Origin: Nemophila menziesii
Taxonomy: Eukaryota > Streptophyta > Magnoliopsida > Boraginales > Hydrophyllaceae
Assembly (NCBI GenBank): GCA_029959085.1
Contig: JARWIR010000010.1
Coordinates: forward strand, 9,321,001 to 9,385,000
DNA: 64,000 nt
Direction: 5' to 3'
Below, piece by piece: positions 12,122 through 22,225 of the stretch. A program made the translations under genes and the position numbers. Every line of letters begins with the position of its first letter. Within the stretch, counting starts at the first letter, position 1. A model generated the notes under the pieces. The model was given only the letters and a program-made list of their open reading frames with translations, had not been told where the DNA came from and made no database searches.

Positions 12122-12141
12122 GAGTCGTGTCCCCACGACTC
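12122..12141 (-). other. Hairpin downstream of the accessory ORF in D
   Basis: A perfect 8-bp stem, GAGTCGTG (12122-12129) and CACGACTC (12134-12141), with loop TCCC. It lies next to a polypurine-like tract (12101-12117). In element sense it follows the accessory ORF. The same hairpin is in B (22134-22151, 7-bp stem), and a decayed one is in C (about 61668-61686). Confidence 0.65.
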
Positions 12142-12191
12142 GAATAAGACTCAATAAAGCAATAAAAAAACTACCTAGTGCCTACCATCAA

Positions 12192-12649
12192 TTAAAAAGA
12201 AGAAATAGAACGGGGTACCTGGCCATAAAGATCCATCACGTCCTCCTCCTCCTCCGAAGAGTAATTATCAATATCCATGTTCGTAGTTACCTCTTTCAAT
12301 GTTAAATTCATCTTGGCAATTTCCTCCCAAAGTGGTATGTTTTGTTTTCTTACATGATCGATTTGTTGTTAAAATTTGATAGCCCATGGGGGTGTGCAAG
12401 AATTATTCTAAGAAGAAGAAGAAGAACCTTGATCTTGGATTGGTGTCTTTTCTTTAGGCTTTGATGATACCCTCATCCTAGCTGTTAATTTCTTGTGTAG
12501 TTGTTGTGAAAGTGCCTCTTCTTGTTGTTTTTATTCAATAGGCTCATCAGATTGATGGCCTTTTCAATTGCAGAACCAGACAAATTTTTGTTCTTCCCAA
12601 GGATACAACACTTCCTCTTATAACCCATAGCATCTGTTCTGTTTGTCAT
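12192..12649 (-). pseudogene. Accessory ORF remnant of element D (env position)
   Basis: A small protein of unknown function. The ATG at 12649 starts MTNRTDAMGYKRKCCILGK, closely matching the element C ORF (MTNKSEAMEYKRKCSILGK). After frame changes the C-terminal part matches C again (HPPWAIKF, then DIDNYSSEEEED) and ends with MDLYGQVPRS and a stop at 12192-12194. The N-terminus is basic, the middle of the C homologue is heptad-like, and the tail is acidic. Internal stops or frameshifts show it is broken. A TATA box lies 267 nt upstream. It may be an internally shortened form of the longer ORF of element B. Confidence 0.6.
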
Positions 12650-12915
12650 GGTTGATTTGACCCCAAACTCAAGTTACACCAAGATTAGAATAAAGTTAAG
12701 AGAGATTGGTGTAGCTTGAGTTTCTGGCTTGGAATTGAAGAAAGAAGAAGGTTTCTTGATGAATCTTTGAAGAACTCTTGATAGCTTGATGATCTTGATG
12801 GTGATTTATGGTGTGGTGTGATGAATTTGATGAAGAAATTGTGTGTATGGATGATAGAAGATAGAATTATTGATGGTATGGTGTTTGTTGTAGAGGTTTA
12901 ATCAAGCTTCAAGGT

Positions 12916-12924
12916 CTATTTATA
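12916..12924 (-). promoter_or_regulatory. Internal TATA box upstream of the accessory ORF in D
   Basis: TATAAATAG on the minus strand, about 100 bp from the nearest palindrome of the array and 267 nt upstream of the accessory ORF ATG. Equivalent TATA boxes occur in B and C. Confidence 0.5.
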
Positions 12925-13019
12925 AGTTTGGGAGCTGGAAAATTCGTATGGGAGAAGCTAGGGTTTACACTTGACAAGGTAAGAAGTGTATAAGGCAACA
13001 AACTCTTCAAAACCGACCT

Positions 13020-13470
13020 ACTGGCCGGTATATCGGAGTTCTGGCCGGCATACCGGTGTTCTGGCTGGCATACCGGTGTTGGAGGTTCTACTTTTTATAC
13101 ATCTCGGCAAACAACCCGAGACGATACCCGTGGGCACGTGTTTATGGGCACCGGTATATCGGAGTTCTGGCCGGCATACTGGTCGTGAACGACGACTTCC
13201 CCAACAGCTAGATCTCAAAACGTTATGCAGTTTAGGCTCAAAGATCACCTGATTTCGGCATCCGAGCACAAAGATATGACTTGCCGAAGTTTTCTCTGAT
13301 TGTGTCCAGATTTTTTTTTTCTTCGACACAGCAGGCCGGCATACCGGTCAGATGACCGGCTAGCCGGTCCCAGTAAAGTACCATTCAGCAAGAAACCCGA
13401 TTCCAGAACCCGTGGGCTCGTGTTTCCTCCCTCCGGTATACCGGGGATTTTGTCCGGTATACTGGTGGCG
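13020..13470 (-). promoter_or_regulatory. GC-rich array of CCGGYATACCGG-like palindromes with a G-box in D
   Basis: Nine 12-base motifs of the form CCGGYATACCGG, some imperfect, start near 13024, 13044, 13064, 13151, 13169, 13335, 13355, 13432 and 13453. A perfect CACGTG is at 13135-13140, within a GTGGGCACGTGTTT unit that recurs in altered form near 13410. The GC-rich stretch stands out in an AT-rich element and lies between the protease/post-pol region and the accessory ORF. Spurious open frames across it are shadows. Proposed to be a regulatory array; no known factor site is identified. Confidence 0.6.
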
Positions 13471-13652
13471 CTGCAGATTTTTCCCTCTTTTGTTCCTAGC
13501 ACCCCAAACTCAATTTCTGCACCATTAACACACTACCTTTCTCATTTATTTTTTAAAAAATAGACACTATGACTCGACATTAATTTAGAATTATACACTA
13601 GGAATTGAAAAACATAAAACAATAAACTAATATACAATGAACTGGTTATTGT

Positions 13653-13690
13653 TGAACATCGTTAAGCTCGACGGGTTACCTCTCGCATCA
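13653..13690 (-). other. Post-pol block with hairpin in D
   Basis: Read on the minus strand this matches the bases just after the pol stop of element A (GTCGAGCTTAACGA). It follows the protease region at once here, marking the deletion of RT, RNase H and integrase. Confidence 0.65.
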
Positions 13691-13767
13691 CTTTTTCACA
13701 TAACCTACCTAGCAGTGAGTGAGGTTATCAATGTTTGCTACACGGAACTTGCATCCCTTAGCTTTTA

Positions 13768-14906
13768 TTACCACCAATTGATCCGAGAGAACCTTTGTGA
13801 CCATGAACGGTCCTTGCAAGAACTCTTGGCTTTGCGTGCTTTCGGAGGGGGATCAGGCTTCTTCATTGCGACCTCTTCGCCTATACTGAATGCCCTCTTC
13901 TTTCTTTCTTTCTTAGGTTCTTTTGGAACCTTCGTAGAACACACCTTTTCTTTCTTTTTAGCATGGTCACGGTGTGGATTTTTCCTAGGATATGAAGGAT
14001 TTATGTTAGGTGGTTTCTTTCTGAGCTCTTTTTCCTCCATTCCTAAGGTTCCCACAACCTTAGTTGGCTCTTTTTCAATCACATCTATCCGGAAACACTC
14101 CTCCTTAGAGTCCGGAAACTTCATTGGTCTGAACACGTCAAACTTCACTTCCTCGTCTTGGATTCGCATAGTCAATTCTCCATTATCTACATCAATTAAA
14201 GTACGCCCGTGGCTAGGAATGTTCTTCCCAAAATAATGGGGACATTCCTATACGCGTCTTAGTCAAGTATAACAAAATCAACTTGGAAAAATTAAAGTAC
14301 CTTCCTTGACGAGGACATTTTCTATTCTTTGCTCAAGATGCACGAGGGATCTGTTAGCCATTTGCAAGACCATAGAGGTTGGTCTTGTGTTTCCCATCTT
14401 CAACTTTTCAAAAATTGATCTGGGCATAAGATTGATACTCTCTCCCAAATCGCATAAAGTTTTCACTTGCCACTCATTACCAATAGAGATGGGAATAGTA
14501 AAACTCACAGGATCAAGTAACTTCGGTGGTAGCTTACTCTGGCATATCGCACTGCATTCTTCTTGCAAGCCTACCATTTCATTCTCAAGATATCGGTGTT
14601 TGTTTGTGAGAGCTCTTTTCAGGAATTTCAAGTATTTTGGTACCCCTTGATAGACTCTAAGAAAGGTATATTTATATTGAGCTTTCTCACCATATTTATG
14701 AATCTTTCATATTCAACCGTATCTCCTTTCTTCTGAACTCTGGAAGGGAATGGTGGAGGAGGACGGCTCACTTCTACCACAACATCTTTCTTCTTTGGCT
14801 TCTTTGGAATTTTATCAAAGTCCACCTCCTCTACTTCCGGTTCACACTCTTTCTCAACCACATCTTTCACCGTTTTCTCCTTCACTGTTGTTTCTTTCTC
14901 AATCAT
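13768..14906 (-). pseudogene. Protease of element D, broken
   Basis: Aspartic protease region in several pieces: 14628-14906 (RPPPPFPSRVQKKGD, as in A), 14278-14631 with the catalytic block CDLGESINLMP, and 13768-14175 (MRIQDEEVKFDVFRPMKF, as in A). The active-site Ala of the usual D-x-G-A is Glu, a change expected to harm activity. Frames change between pieces. The last piece runs into a Lys-rich sequence and stops. No RT follows. Confidence 0.8.
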
Positions 14907-14959
14907 AACTGGAAAAGGTGGTGGTTGTAATTGCTTGCCACTTCTGAGTGAGATAGCGT

Positions 14960-16659
14960 TACAATCTTTGTATCATTTTGGTTCTTCAGTGTTACTTGGG
15001 AGTTGTCCTTGGGGATGCTGATTTATTTGTTTTTCCAATTGAGACACTTGTTTTTGAAGAATCTGAAACGCAACTGCCTGTTCATTTACCTATATATTGG
15101 TCTCTTGTTGCGCTTGGTTACTAATCTTTCTTATGTTTACTATTGCGTGCAAATGTTCTTCTAGGTGTATTGCCTTTTGATCAGACTTTCGCATGAATTG
15201 GCTCAGTTCTTCTTCTATCCTAGATGATTGTTCTTCTATCCTAGATGACAGTTTGTTCATTTGGGGAGCTAATTCATTTCCAGCAACTGCACCTTCTTGA
15301 AAAATGAGCAGGGAGTGCTCTCAGGGCGAGAGTCTTTGTGTAAGCATCATGTTGAACTTGACCTCCCTGATATTGATTCTGATAATAGTTTCCTTGGGGT
15401 CTCGATTGATAAGTTCCTGGATTATTCTTGTACTAATTACCATATCCTTGACTAGTTGAATAAATGTTACCTCGATTATTGATGAAGCATACCGATCTTG
15501 GATTATGAGGACAATCTTCCCACGTATGATCAATTGCGTCACACTTAGGACATAATTCTGGTTCTTGTACCACTTGAATATTAGCTCTCGTTTCGGAAAC
15601 AGATAGTTGTTTAATCTTGTTCTCTAGAGCGGCAATTTTCGCATTCAACGCAGTTTCTATGTGAACACTCAGAGTACCTTTTTCTGAAACTCGAACTGGT
15701 GATCTTGATGGTTTCCAACTCATCTCGTTCTTCACAATTCTATCCATGATAACCAGAGCTTGATCAGTTGTGACCATCATGTGGCCACCTTGGCACATAG
15801 TATCGATCTTGTCTTTTGCGGCTTCACCTAAACTGCGATAAAATATCCCAAGTTGTAATTCAAGAGAGTACCCATGTAATGGGAACTTGTGTAACAGAGA
15901 TTAAAAATGAGTCCATGCAACACCTACAGTTTCTCCTAGCTCTTGGCGAAAACTAACAATATCTAATTGCCCACTAAGCCGAACACTTTGAGGATAGTAC
16001 CTGTCGAAAAAGGCTGTCTGAAGTTAATCCCAAGTCAAGATTGCGTTGTGTGGTTGTTGATCATACCACTCACTAGCTCCTCCGATGAGGAAGAATGGAA
16101 ACATATGAAAGTACATTTGCTCTTGGGTTACTCCAGGGGTAACATATGCATCACAGCTTTGCATAAACTTGTACATAGCGCGAATAGGATCTTCACGAGC
16201 TGCACCACTATACTGTTCAATGGTTGTAAACTGATTAATCATACTTGCGCCTGGTCTGAATCGAATTCCTTGAATTGCGAGAGGACAGAGTCCTAGTGGT
16301 GGTATACGAAAAGGTCTATAGTTGTTTGGTTGAAAGATTTGCGGTCCATTATCTTGAAGTACTCCACCATTATTATTGAGTTGTTGTTGATCTTCGGGAG
16401 GAATTGGTATTTGGACTCCTACCTGTGGAACTGGTAATACTGGTGGAATTGGTAATACTGGTGGAACTATTGGGAGACCGTTTTCATCCAATTGAATCAC
16501 GGGATTCTCAACTAAATTTGCTATTTCGTCTTCCCTTTCCTTTGCTTTAGCTTCTCTCTTTCTTTTGTTTGCTTCTCGAACTAGGTTTTCGGGATTTGCA
16601 CAAATCACGATATCTCCAAGCATATACCAAAACCTGTAAACGTGAGAAGGAAAGGACAA
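14960..16659 (-). pseudogene. gag of element D, broken
   Basis: Begins near 16659. It has a charged N-terminus, a Pro-rich stretch (VPPVLPIPPVLPVPQVG) and a capsid region (DPIRAMYKFMQSCDAYV, GGASEWYDQQP). A stop interrupts near 16023. The capsid continues to 15798-15433, and a CX2CX4HX4C knuckle (CPKCDAIDHTWEDC) is encoded near 15510-15553. Further stops follow, and a degraded Gln-rich, coiled-coil-like section continues to about 14960. It is the equivalent of the A gag, on the other strand. Confidence 0.85.
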
Positions 16660-16751
16660 CCCAAAGCGTAAAACTGAAAAATAAAAATAAAACTAAACTA
16701 AAAACTAGCAACTAAAAGACTTACAACTAACACTGTGGTCACACGCTACTG

Positions 16752-16769
16752 TCCCTGACAGCGGCGCCA
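16752..16769 (-). other. Primer binding site of element D
   Basis: On the minus strand TGGCGCCGCTGTCAGGGA, a slightly mutated tRNA-Asp-type site. It has the same distance to the LTR end as in element A. Confidence 0.85.
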
Positions 16770-16775
16770 AAAACT

Positions 16776-16945
16776 TGGTGTCTCCTAGTGTGTTCTAAAT
16801 AAACACACCTGAAAAGGCAAGACACGTACCGCAAGTGTACGGGTTGTCCAAGTAATATCCGGTAAACAGGATTTCGATCTCAGGGACGGCTAGGTAAGAC
16901 TAAGGTGCTATGCAATAAATTGAAATAGTTGCTTGAATGACAATC
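16776..16945 (-). repeat. Partial 5' LTR of element D
   Basis: Read on the minus strand it ends TTTAGAACACACTAGGAGACACCA, close to the end of LTR A, and shares the ATTACTTGG-ACAACC-GTACACTTGCGGT block. Recognisable similarity fades near 16945. No TGATGTCTCC start is found to the right, so the LTR seems truncated. Confidence 0.7.
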
Positions 16946-18075
16946 ATACTCAGTTACTATTATACGTGCATCACAATGTCCCATACATCAAAATTTCTCA
17001 ATTTTTTTTATCATATACACACTACTACAATAATTCATCATACTTGACAAATAGGTCGTGCGACCGACAAGCATACGAGCATATGTTACTATTCTACATG
17101 TTAGGGTGCATAATTTCTCAAATGAAATCTCATTCCTTACGTATCTTGTAGTACCCCACACTAACAATATGTTGTATCACATTATAGTAACTCTTACCCC
17201 TTCAAATATATATCACAACTTCTACGTGAAAAAGAGTTCACTTTCATTTCGTTTATGTGTCTCACTATCATGTTATAGTCCGTATTGACTTACATGATCG
17301 GTTAACCTGCAAGCACACATTTTGATACACAATTCTAGTCTTTCCTTTACACTTATACCATTTTATATTGATTAGGTTGCTTTCCCAAACATACCCCTTT
17401 AGACCGAATCATTTATGATCATTGGTAATGTTTTCAAAGTAGCATACACCTACTCAAAATATAAATACATAGTCAAAAGTTATCAGGACACAAATCAAAG
17501 GCATCACACAGTAAAGAAACATAGATCAATTCTTCACATCCTTTTGGTCAAAAGCACACGTGGTATGACACACGTGTTATGGTATTATTCATATACCTCG
17601 AATTGTATGTCACAATTTTATAAATACCATACAGATATATAATTAGACAAGCCTCGTTGCCTAAGATGAATTCTTCGATCGACCAAACCTCCTATGAAAT
17701 CAATCAAGCAACTCATCTCTGGTTATTACAGACTAAGTAGACAGTGGGATTATACTTCGATCATAATATAAGCTTGACATGTTTTATCCATGTTTATGAT
17801 CTCATCTTAACACTTAGTTAAGGTGACTATCTTAACTCAAGTTATCTTAAGGGTTCTTCACTACTATGAGTTAGTCTCATCTTTGCACACTTCTTATGCC
17901 AAAGGCGATTGCCCGTGTGACAGGGGCAATCTTAGTCTATAGGATATACATACTTACAAAATCACTCGCAATATATAATACATATCAAACATGATATTAT
18001 TGAAATAAACAGTTAAATAAACATACTAATGGAAATATATACATGAATGCACATAAACTAGCAATAATTCATACA
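16946..18075. other. Unassigned AT-rich stretch between element D and the copia element
   Basis: About 1.1 kb with no coding region I can support. Its right part is probably the 3' noncoding region of the minus-strand copia element, but I find no copy of that element's LTR (32265-32656) here. The short open frames have no recognisable domains. Confidence 0.5.
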
Positions 18076-19179
18076 TTATATCTTGCTTAATCCTATAGAT
18101 CTAACATGATCCATGAATATATCCCTTGGGATAGCTTTTGTGAATGAATCGGCAAGCATATTGCGTGTGGGTATATATTGCAAAGTAACATCCTTTTGTG
18201 CAATTATATCTCTAACGAAGTTATACTTTATATCAATGTGTTTGGTCTTGCTGTGATATTTTGGATCTTTCACATAAGTCATTGTAGTTTGACTATCACA
18301 ATATATTGTTATTGGACTCCCATTATCACCAGAGAATCCTAAATTTTCAAAGAACCTTTCTAACCAAACAGCCACTTGAACTGGAACTGAGCAAGATACA
18401 AACTCAGCTTCCATCGTTGACAAAACTACACGGGTTTGTTTCTTGCTACTCCATGAAATTGCGCAATTATTTAGTAAGAATACATAACATGAAGTGGATT
18501 TATGCCCACTTATATCACCAACCCAATCAGCATCTGTATATCACTCTATGCGTAATCTATCTCCTCGAAATCTTAAGGCATGATCTTTGGTGCCTTTTAG
18601 GCATCTCAATATCCTTTTCATAGCTTTCCAATGCTCTTATCCACGATTCGATTGAAAACAACTAACTAAACGTACTGCATAACATATCTGGTCTCGTAAA
18701 CATCATAACATACGTAAGACTACCAATGGCACTAGAATATGGTATTGTTAACATTTTCTGTTTCTCTTCTGTAGCACTAGGACACATGTCGAGAGTTAAG
18801 TTTATTCCCTTTGTTACATGAGTGTCAATGGAATTACACGTAGTCATACCGAAGCGCTGAATCACATTCATGATGTAAGGTTCTTGAGATAGAGATAATA
18901 GTATTCTAGACCTATCTCTGTGAATCTTAACACCAAGAATATAATTTTCTTCTCCCATATCTTTCATATCGAATTTAGAAGCTAGTCACTCCTTATTAGC
19001 TTTAATAAACTCTTTATCATTCCAATCTAATAGAATGTCATCCACATATAAAGATAAAATCATGAAATTTTTCTTGGAACGTTTAATATAAACACAGTGG
19101 TCTTTACTTATCATCTCAAATCCATTTGACGAGATGACCTCATGAAATCTCAAATTCCACTGTCTCAAGGCTTGCTTAA
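18076..19179 (-). pseudogene. Copia RT C-terminal half and RNase H, broken
   Basis: The continuation, beyond element B, of the RT begun at 28913-29396. It starts with QALRQWNLRF, which directly follows the YGLK block on the other side of B. It has the intact RT active site LYVDDILL near 19030, then KDMGEENYILGVKIHRD (18910-18967). RNase H has MEAEFVSCS (18385-18423), YCDSQTTM and the end block SFTKAIPRD. Stops or frame changes lie near 18970, 18660 and 18425. Confidence 0.88.
19175..19179. other. Target site duplication CTTAA, left copy
   Basis: Matches 28908-28912 on the other side of element B exactly. It falls in the copia RT just after the codons for YGLK. Confidence 0.85.
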
Positions 19180-20657
19180 TGGTTTCGCCTAGAGTGTGAT
19201 AAAAATAAGATAAATATAAGACAGAAAACAACGCACTCTCACCCTAGACAGGCACAGTATTGCAAGTATTACAGGACATATGCAAGTTTTAATGATAAGT
19301 GAAGTTCGTTCTCAATGACTTAGTGTGTTAAACGAATAGGTAGCAATAGTGAGTAAGAAGCAATTAATTAAAAGACAGAAAAGTAAAGGGAATAAATTCA
19401 AGATTACTAAATTAAACTAAGGAAAATAAAAGACAGTAAATTAAATACAAAGAAATATGAGATGAGAAGTATAGCTTAGGTTTTGCTAGTATGCACTAAT
19501 CCTTCTAATTCTTTATATCAATATAGTTAATAAGGGAGATAATTAGCTCTTAGATACTTAGTCAGAATTCTAAATTCCCATACCTTAGACCTTGAGAGCG
19601 ACTAAGGGGGCTAATGACACACCTCGAGGCTGGTTCAAATAGGGTTTCCCTACGCTACTAGGGCTCTAAGCAATCAATTTCCATACATGGTGATAGTGAT
19701 TAAATTATACCCTAATGACTATCTAGTTAGAATTAGTGTTGTCAGGACCAATATAGACACTAGACGTTATGTGGTGTTTAGACACCCAGCTAAGGCGATC
19801 ATCTAACTACTATTAAGGTAATCCTATACTCGTGCACTAGCAAGGAAAACTGTCATTAAATCAAAACATATAAACAAATATATAGGTAAGCAGCTAATAT
19901 CAGATTAAAACATGAAATTCCCAAATAAACTTAGATAGAAAGAAATTAGAATTTATAGTTTATACATGATGCAAAACCAAAGCTATAGGAAAATTAGTTC
20001 ATACCCGAAGGAAATAAACTAAAAGAAATAATAAAGGACATCATCTTGCTCTCTACAATAACTCTGATGAATAAAACCCTAAGGACTAAGTACTATGAGG
20101 CAAGGATGATTTTACAAGTGATATAAGCGTGTATTTATAGGTGTTTAGAAGACCTAATTCGTTTTCTTGAAGGAGAAGGTAAGTAGTAGACTCCTAGCCC
20201 AACTCAAATTCGTAACCCTAAAACATGAAATCAGGCCCGTATTTGTTTTGGGCCTAACAGCTTCAATACTCATCCGTTTGATGCGTATGAGTAGATGAAA
20301 TTCATCGTCTCGGAAAGATCTCCAACTTTTGGTCGTGTGTGGTTAAATTTAGAATTAAGGCAGCTTTTTTTTCCCATGATTTTAGCTTTTCTTTCCTTAT
20401 CTCCAATTACCATGCTTATCTTTTTCCATATCTCTTAGTCTTTGACATGGACTCTAATTAATCTCCATAATTATCTTTAAAGCTTCACACTAAATAAATA
20501 ATTAAACCCAATATGCTCTAAAAATAATAATTTACTAAATCAAGACTCAAAATAGGAAAGTGTAGTATTTCTCAAGAAAATCGATTAGAAAGACTTCTAA
20601 ATCACTAAAAATTATGTCTCATCTTAACATAAATCTATCACAAACGAGGAGACATCA
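19180..20657 (-). repeat. 3' LTR of element B
   Basis: 1478 bp. On the + strand it begins TGGTTTCGCC and ends GAGACATCA, so in element sense it starts TGATGTCTCC. It is very similar to 27382-28907 but has small gaps and substitutions: a stretch present near 28515-28580 is missing here near 20315. A TATA element (CTATAAATAC on the minus strand) is at 20131-20140. Confidence 0.9.
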
Positions 20658-20674
20658 AGACCCCCAACTCAAAG
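20658..20674 (-). other. Polypurine tract of element B
   Basis: On the minus strand TTTGAGTTGGGGGTCT lies directly before the 3' LTR start. This is the expected plus-strand priming site. Element C has the same sequence at 60246-60262. Confidence 0.8.
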
Positions 20675-21092
20675 TTGTATCGTCCCGATGCAATAAAGAT
20701 AAAAAAAGGGAAGTCTATAAATACAAACCTGAGTAATTCTTAACACAATGAGAAGAACATAGCAGAATATATAGAATAGACATAAAGAAATTACTTAGAA
20801 AATTTCATGCAGTAATATTCACAGACTACATACCTATACACTTCTCATATCCATAGTCAACACGGTTTGAATTGAAGATCAGATTAGTTTCGCAATGTAA
20901 GAAGGATTGGGACTTACTCAGTTTACCAAGGAAGGTATAGAATGTTCTTCGAACTTCACTAGTATCCAAAGTTCCACTTAACTACTCTTTATTGCTTTAA
21001 TCACTTCTCAATTACATAGCAAAGAATCAAAAGGTCTTTAAGATTGTAATGTAGGCTTAGGGACAGTATGATAGTATAGTTGGATAATTTAG

Positions 21093-21118
21093 AGTGAGCT
21101 TTTGGCTCTCTCCTCACT
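21093..21118 (-). other. Conserved hairpin block in the 3' region of B
   Basis: Identical over 26 bases to 11118-11143 (D) and 60665-60690 (C). The outer arms AGTGAG and CTCACT pair, and an inner GAGC/GCTC can also pair. Confidence 0.6.
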
Positions 21119-21415
21119 AGCCATCAATGAATCTCCCTAGAGCTTGAGTTACTCTCATAAAACGTTTCTCACTCAACCCAATGAATTCCTTGATGCACAA
21201 TTTAGCATTCCTAATAACCCAATTCAATGCATAAGATGTTCACACAAAAATTCCACTTTGCCTGTCCGAATATATATATTTTCTTTTCAAATCATTACAG
21301 CTATGACTCCCTTGTTAATGTTGAGATCACGCTATTTTTTTTCATATATATTTTTTCTTTTCTTTTTATGCCCTTGTTGGCAGATTTAGCTCATAGCTTC
21401 TTTTTTATTCACTAT

Positions 21416-21433
21416 TAACCCGGCAAAGGGTTA
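21416..21433 (-). other. Perfect TAACCC-GGCAAA-GGGTTA hairpin in B
   Basis: Six-base perfect arms around a GGCAAA loop, conserved in D (11439-11455) and C (60985-61002). Confidence 0.55.
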
Positions 21434-22133
21434 CATTATAAACTTGTGAATCATCATCAATATAATAACCGAGCACAATTAACAAGCTCAAAAATCCCAT
21501 CCCAATAACAATTCCCATAATGTTGGACCCACCACCCCAAACTTAAGCTGTAAAACAACTGTCTATGCATCGCGATTCGAGTGCGGGTCATATGGAAAAG
21601 TCCTATAATCTAAAGCGATATGGCTTATAATGTGTTTCAATAAAAAGCTTTAGAAAGGCTAGAAGCGGCTGAGACGGATATACAATATAAAATCAAATAA
21701 CAAGGTGAAAAAGGTATAAAAAGGCTCCAAGTGGCTTCAATATGAAAGAACTGCCTTAATCACTTTCTACACCATGCAATTTCGTTATTTTCTTACCTTT
21801 AGCACATTCATCAAATGGGTTTGTCAACTAGCTTGGATCTCACGGCTTACACACTACTCAAGGCTCCCTGAGATCGAACATACTTTCTATCGCATTGCTT
21901 ACTAATCTTCTCTTTACTATCAATGTGTGTTTTCCTGCAAATACTCAAAGCATACAAAATACAATAGCTCATAAACATACTACTTACTATCATCAATTCA
22001 CTGAGCTTATGCTTTCAAGCTATTAAACACACTCTACATCTAATTCCCATGTATCAAAAAAATTTAATTTCTACCAAAAAACAGAAAAATGGAGATGAGA
22101 GACAACGAATCCCCACACCCCAACTCAAAAATA

Positions 22134-22151
22134 AGTCGTGTCCCCACGACT
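22134..22151 (-). other. Hairpin downstream of the Athila ORF in B
   Basis: Seven-base arms AGTCGTG and CACGACT, loop TCCC, next to a polypurine-like tract at 22111-22128. Same position as in D (12122-12141). Confidence 0.6.
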
Positions 22152-22225
22152 CGAAACAGAAATTAAAATTAGCAGATAAAGCATTAACAGAAATGGTAAG
22201 GAAGAAAGAGAACATACTCTCGAGG

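Larger units (their letters stand above)
11046..16945 (-). mobile_element. Athila-like element D, lacking RT-RNase H-integrase, truncated at both ends
   Basis: A minus-strand relative of element A. From right to left it has a partial 5' LTR, a primer site, gag, protease, then directly the post-pol hairpin region, the palindrome array, an accessory ORF remnant and a 3' noncoding module shared with B and C. There is no sequence for RT, RNase H or integrase between the protease (ending about 13768) and the post-pol block (about 13690). The 3' LTR is missing because the element joins A tail to tail near 11045. The layout resembles non-autonomous gag-only LTR elements (TR-GAG type). Confidence 0.75.

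Noticed and set aside
12986..13563. Overlapping open frames on both strands in the GC-rich array of element D
   Set aside because: They arise from the repeated palindromes, have no domains, and are not kept between elements.
13637..14236. 199-codon plus-strand frame opposite the protease of D
   Set aside because: A shadow of the minus-strand protease, whose sequence clearly matches element A.
17800..18062. Possible 3' LTR of the copia element
   Set aside because: No match to 32265-32656 and no TG...CA borders or polypurine tract found by eye.
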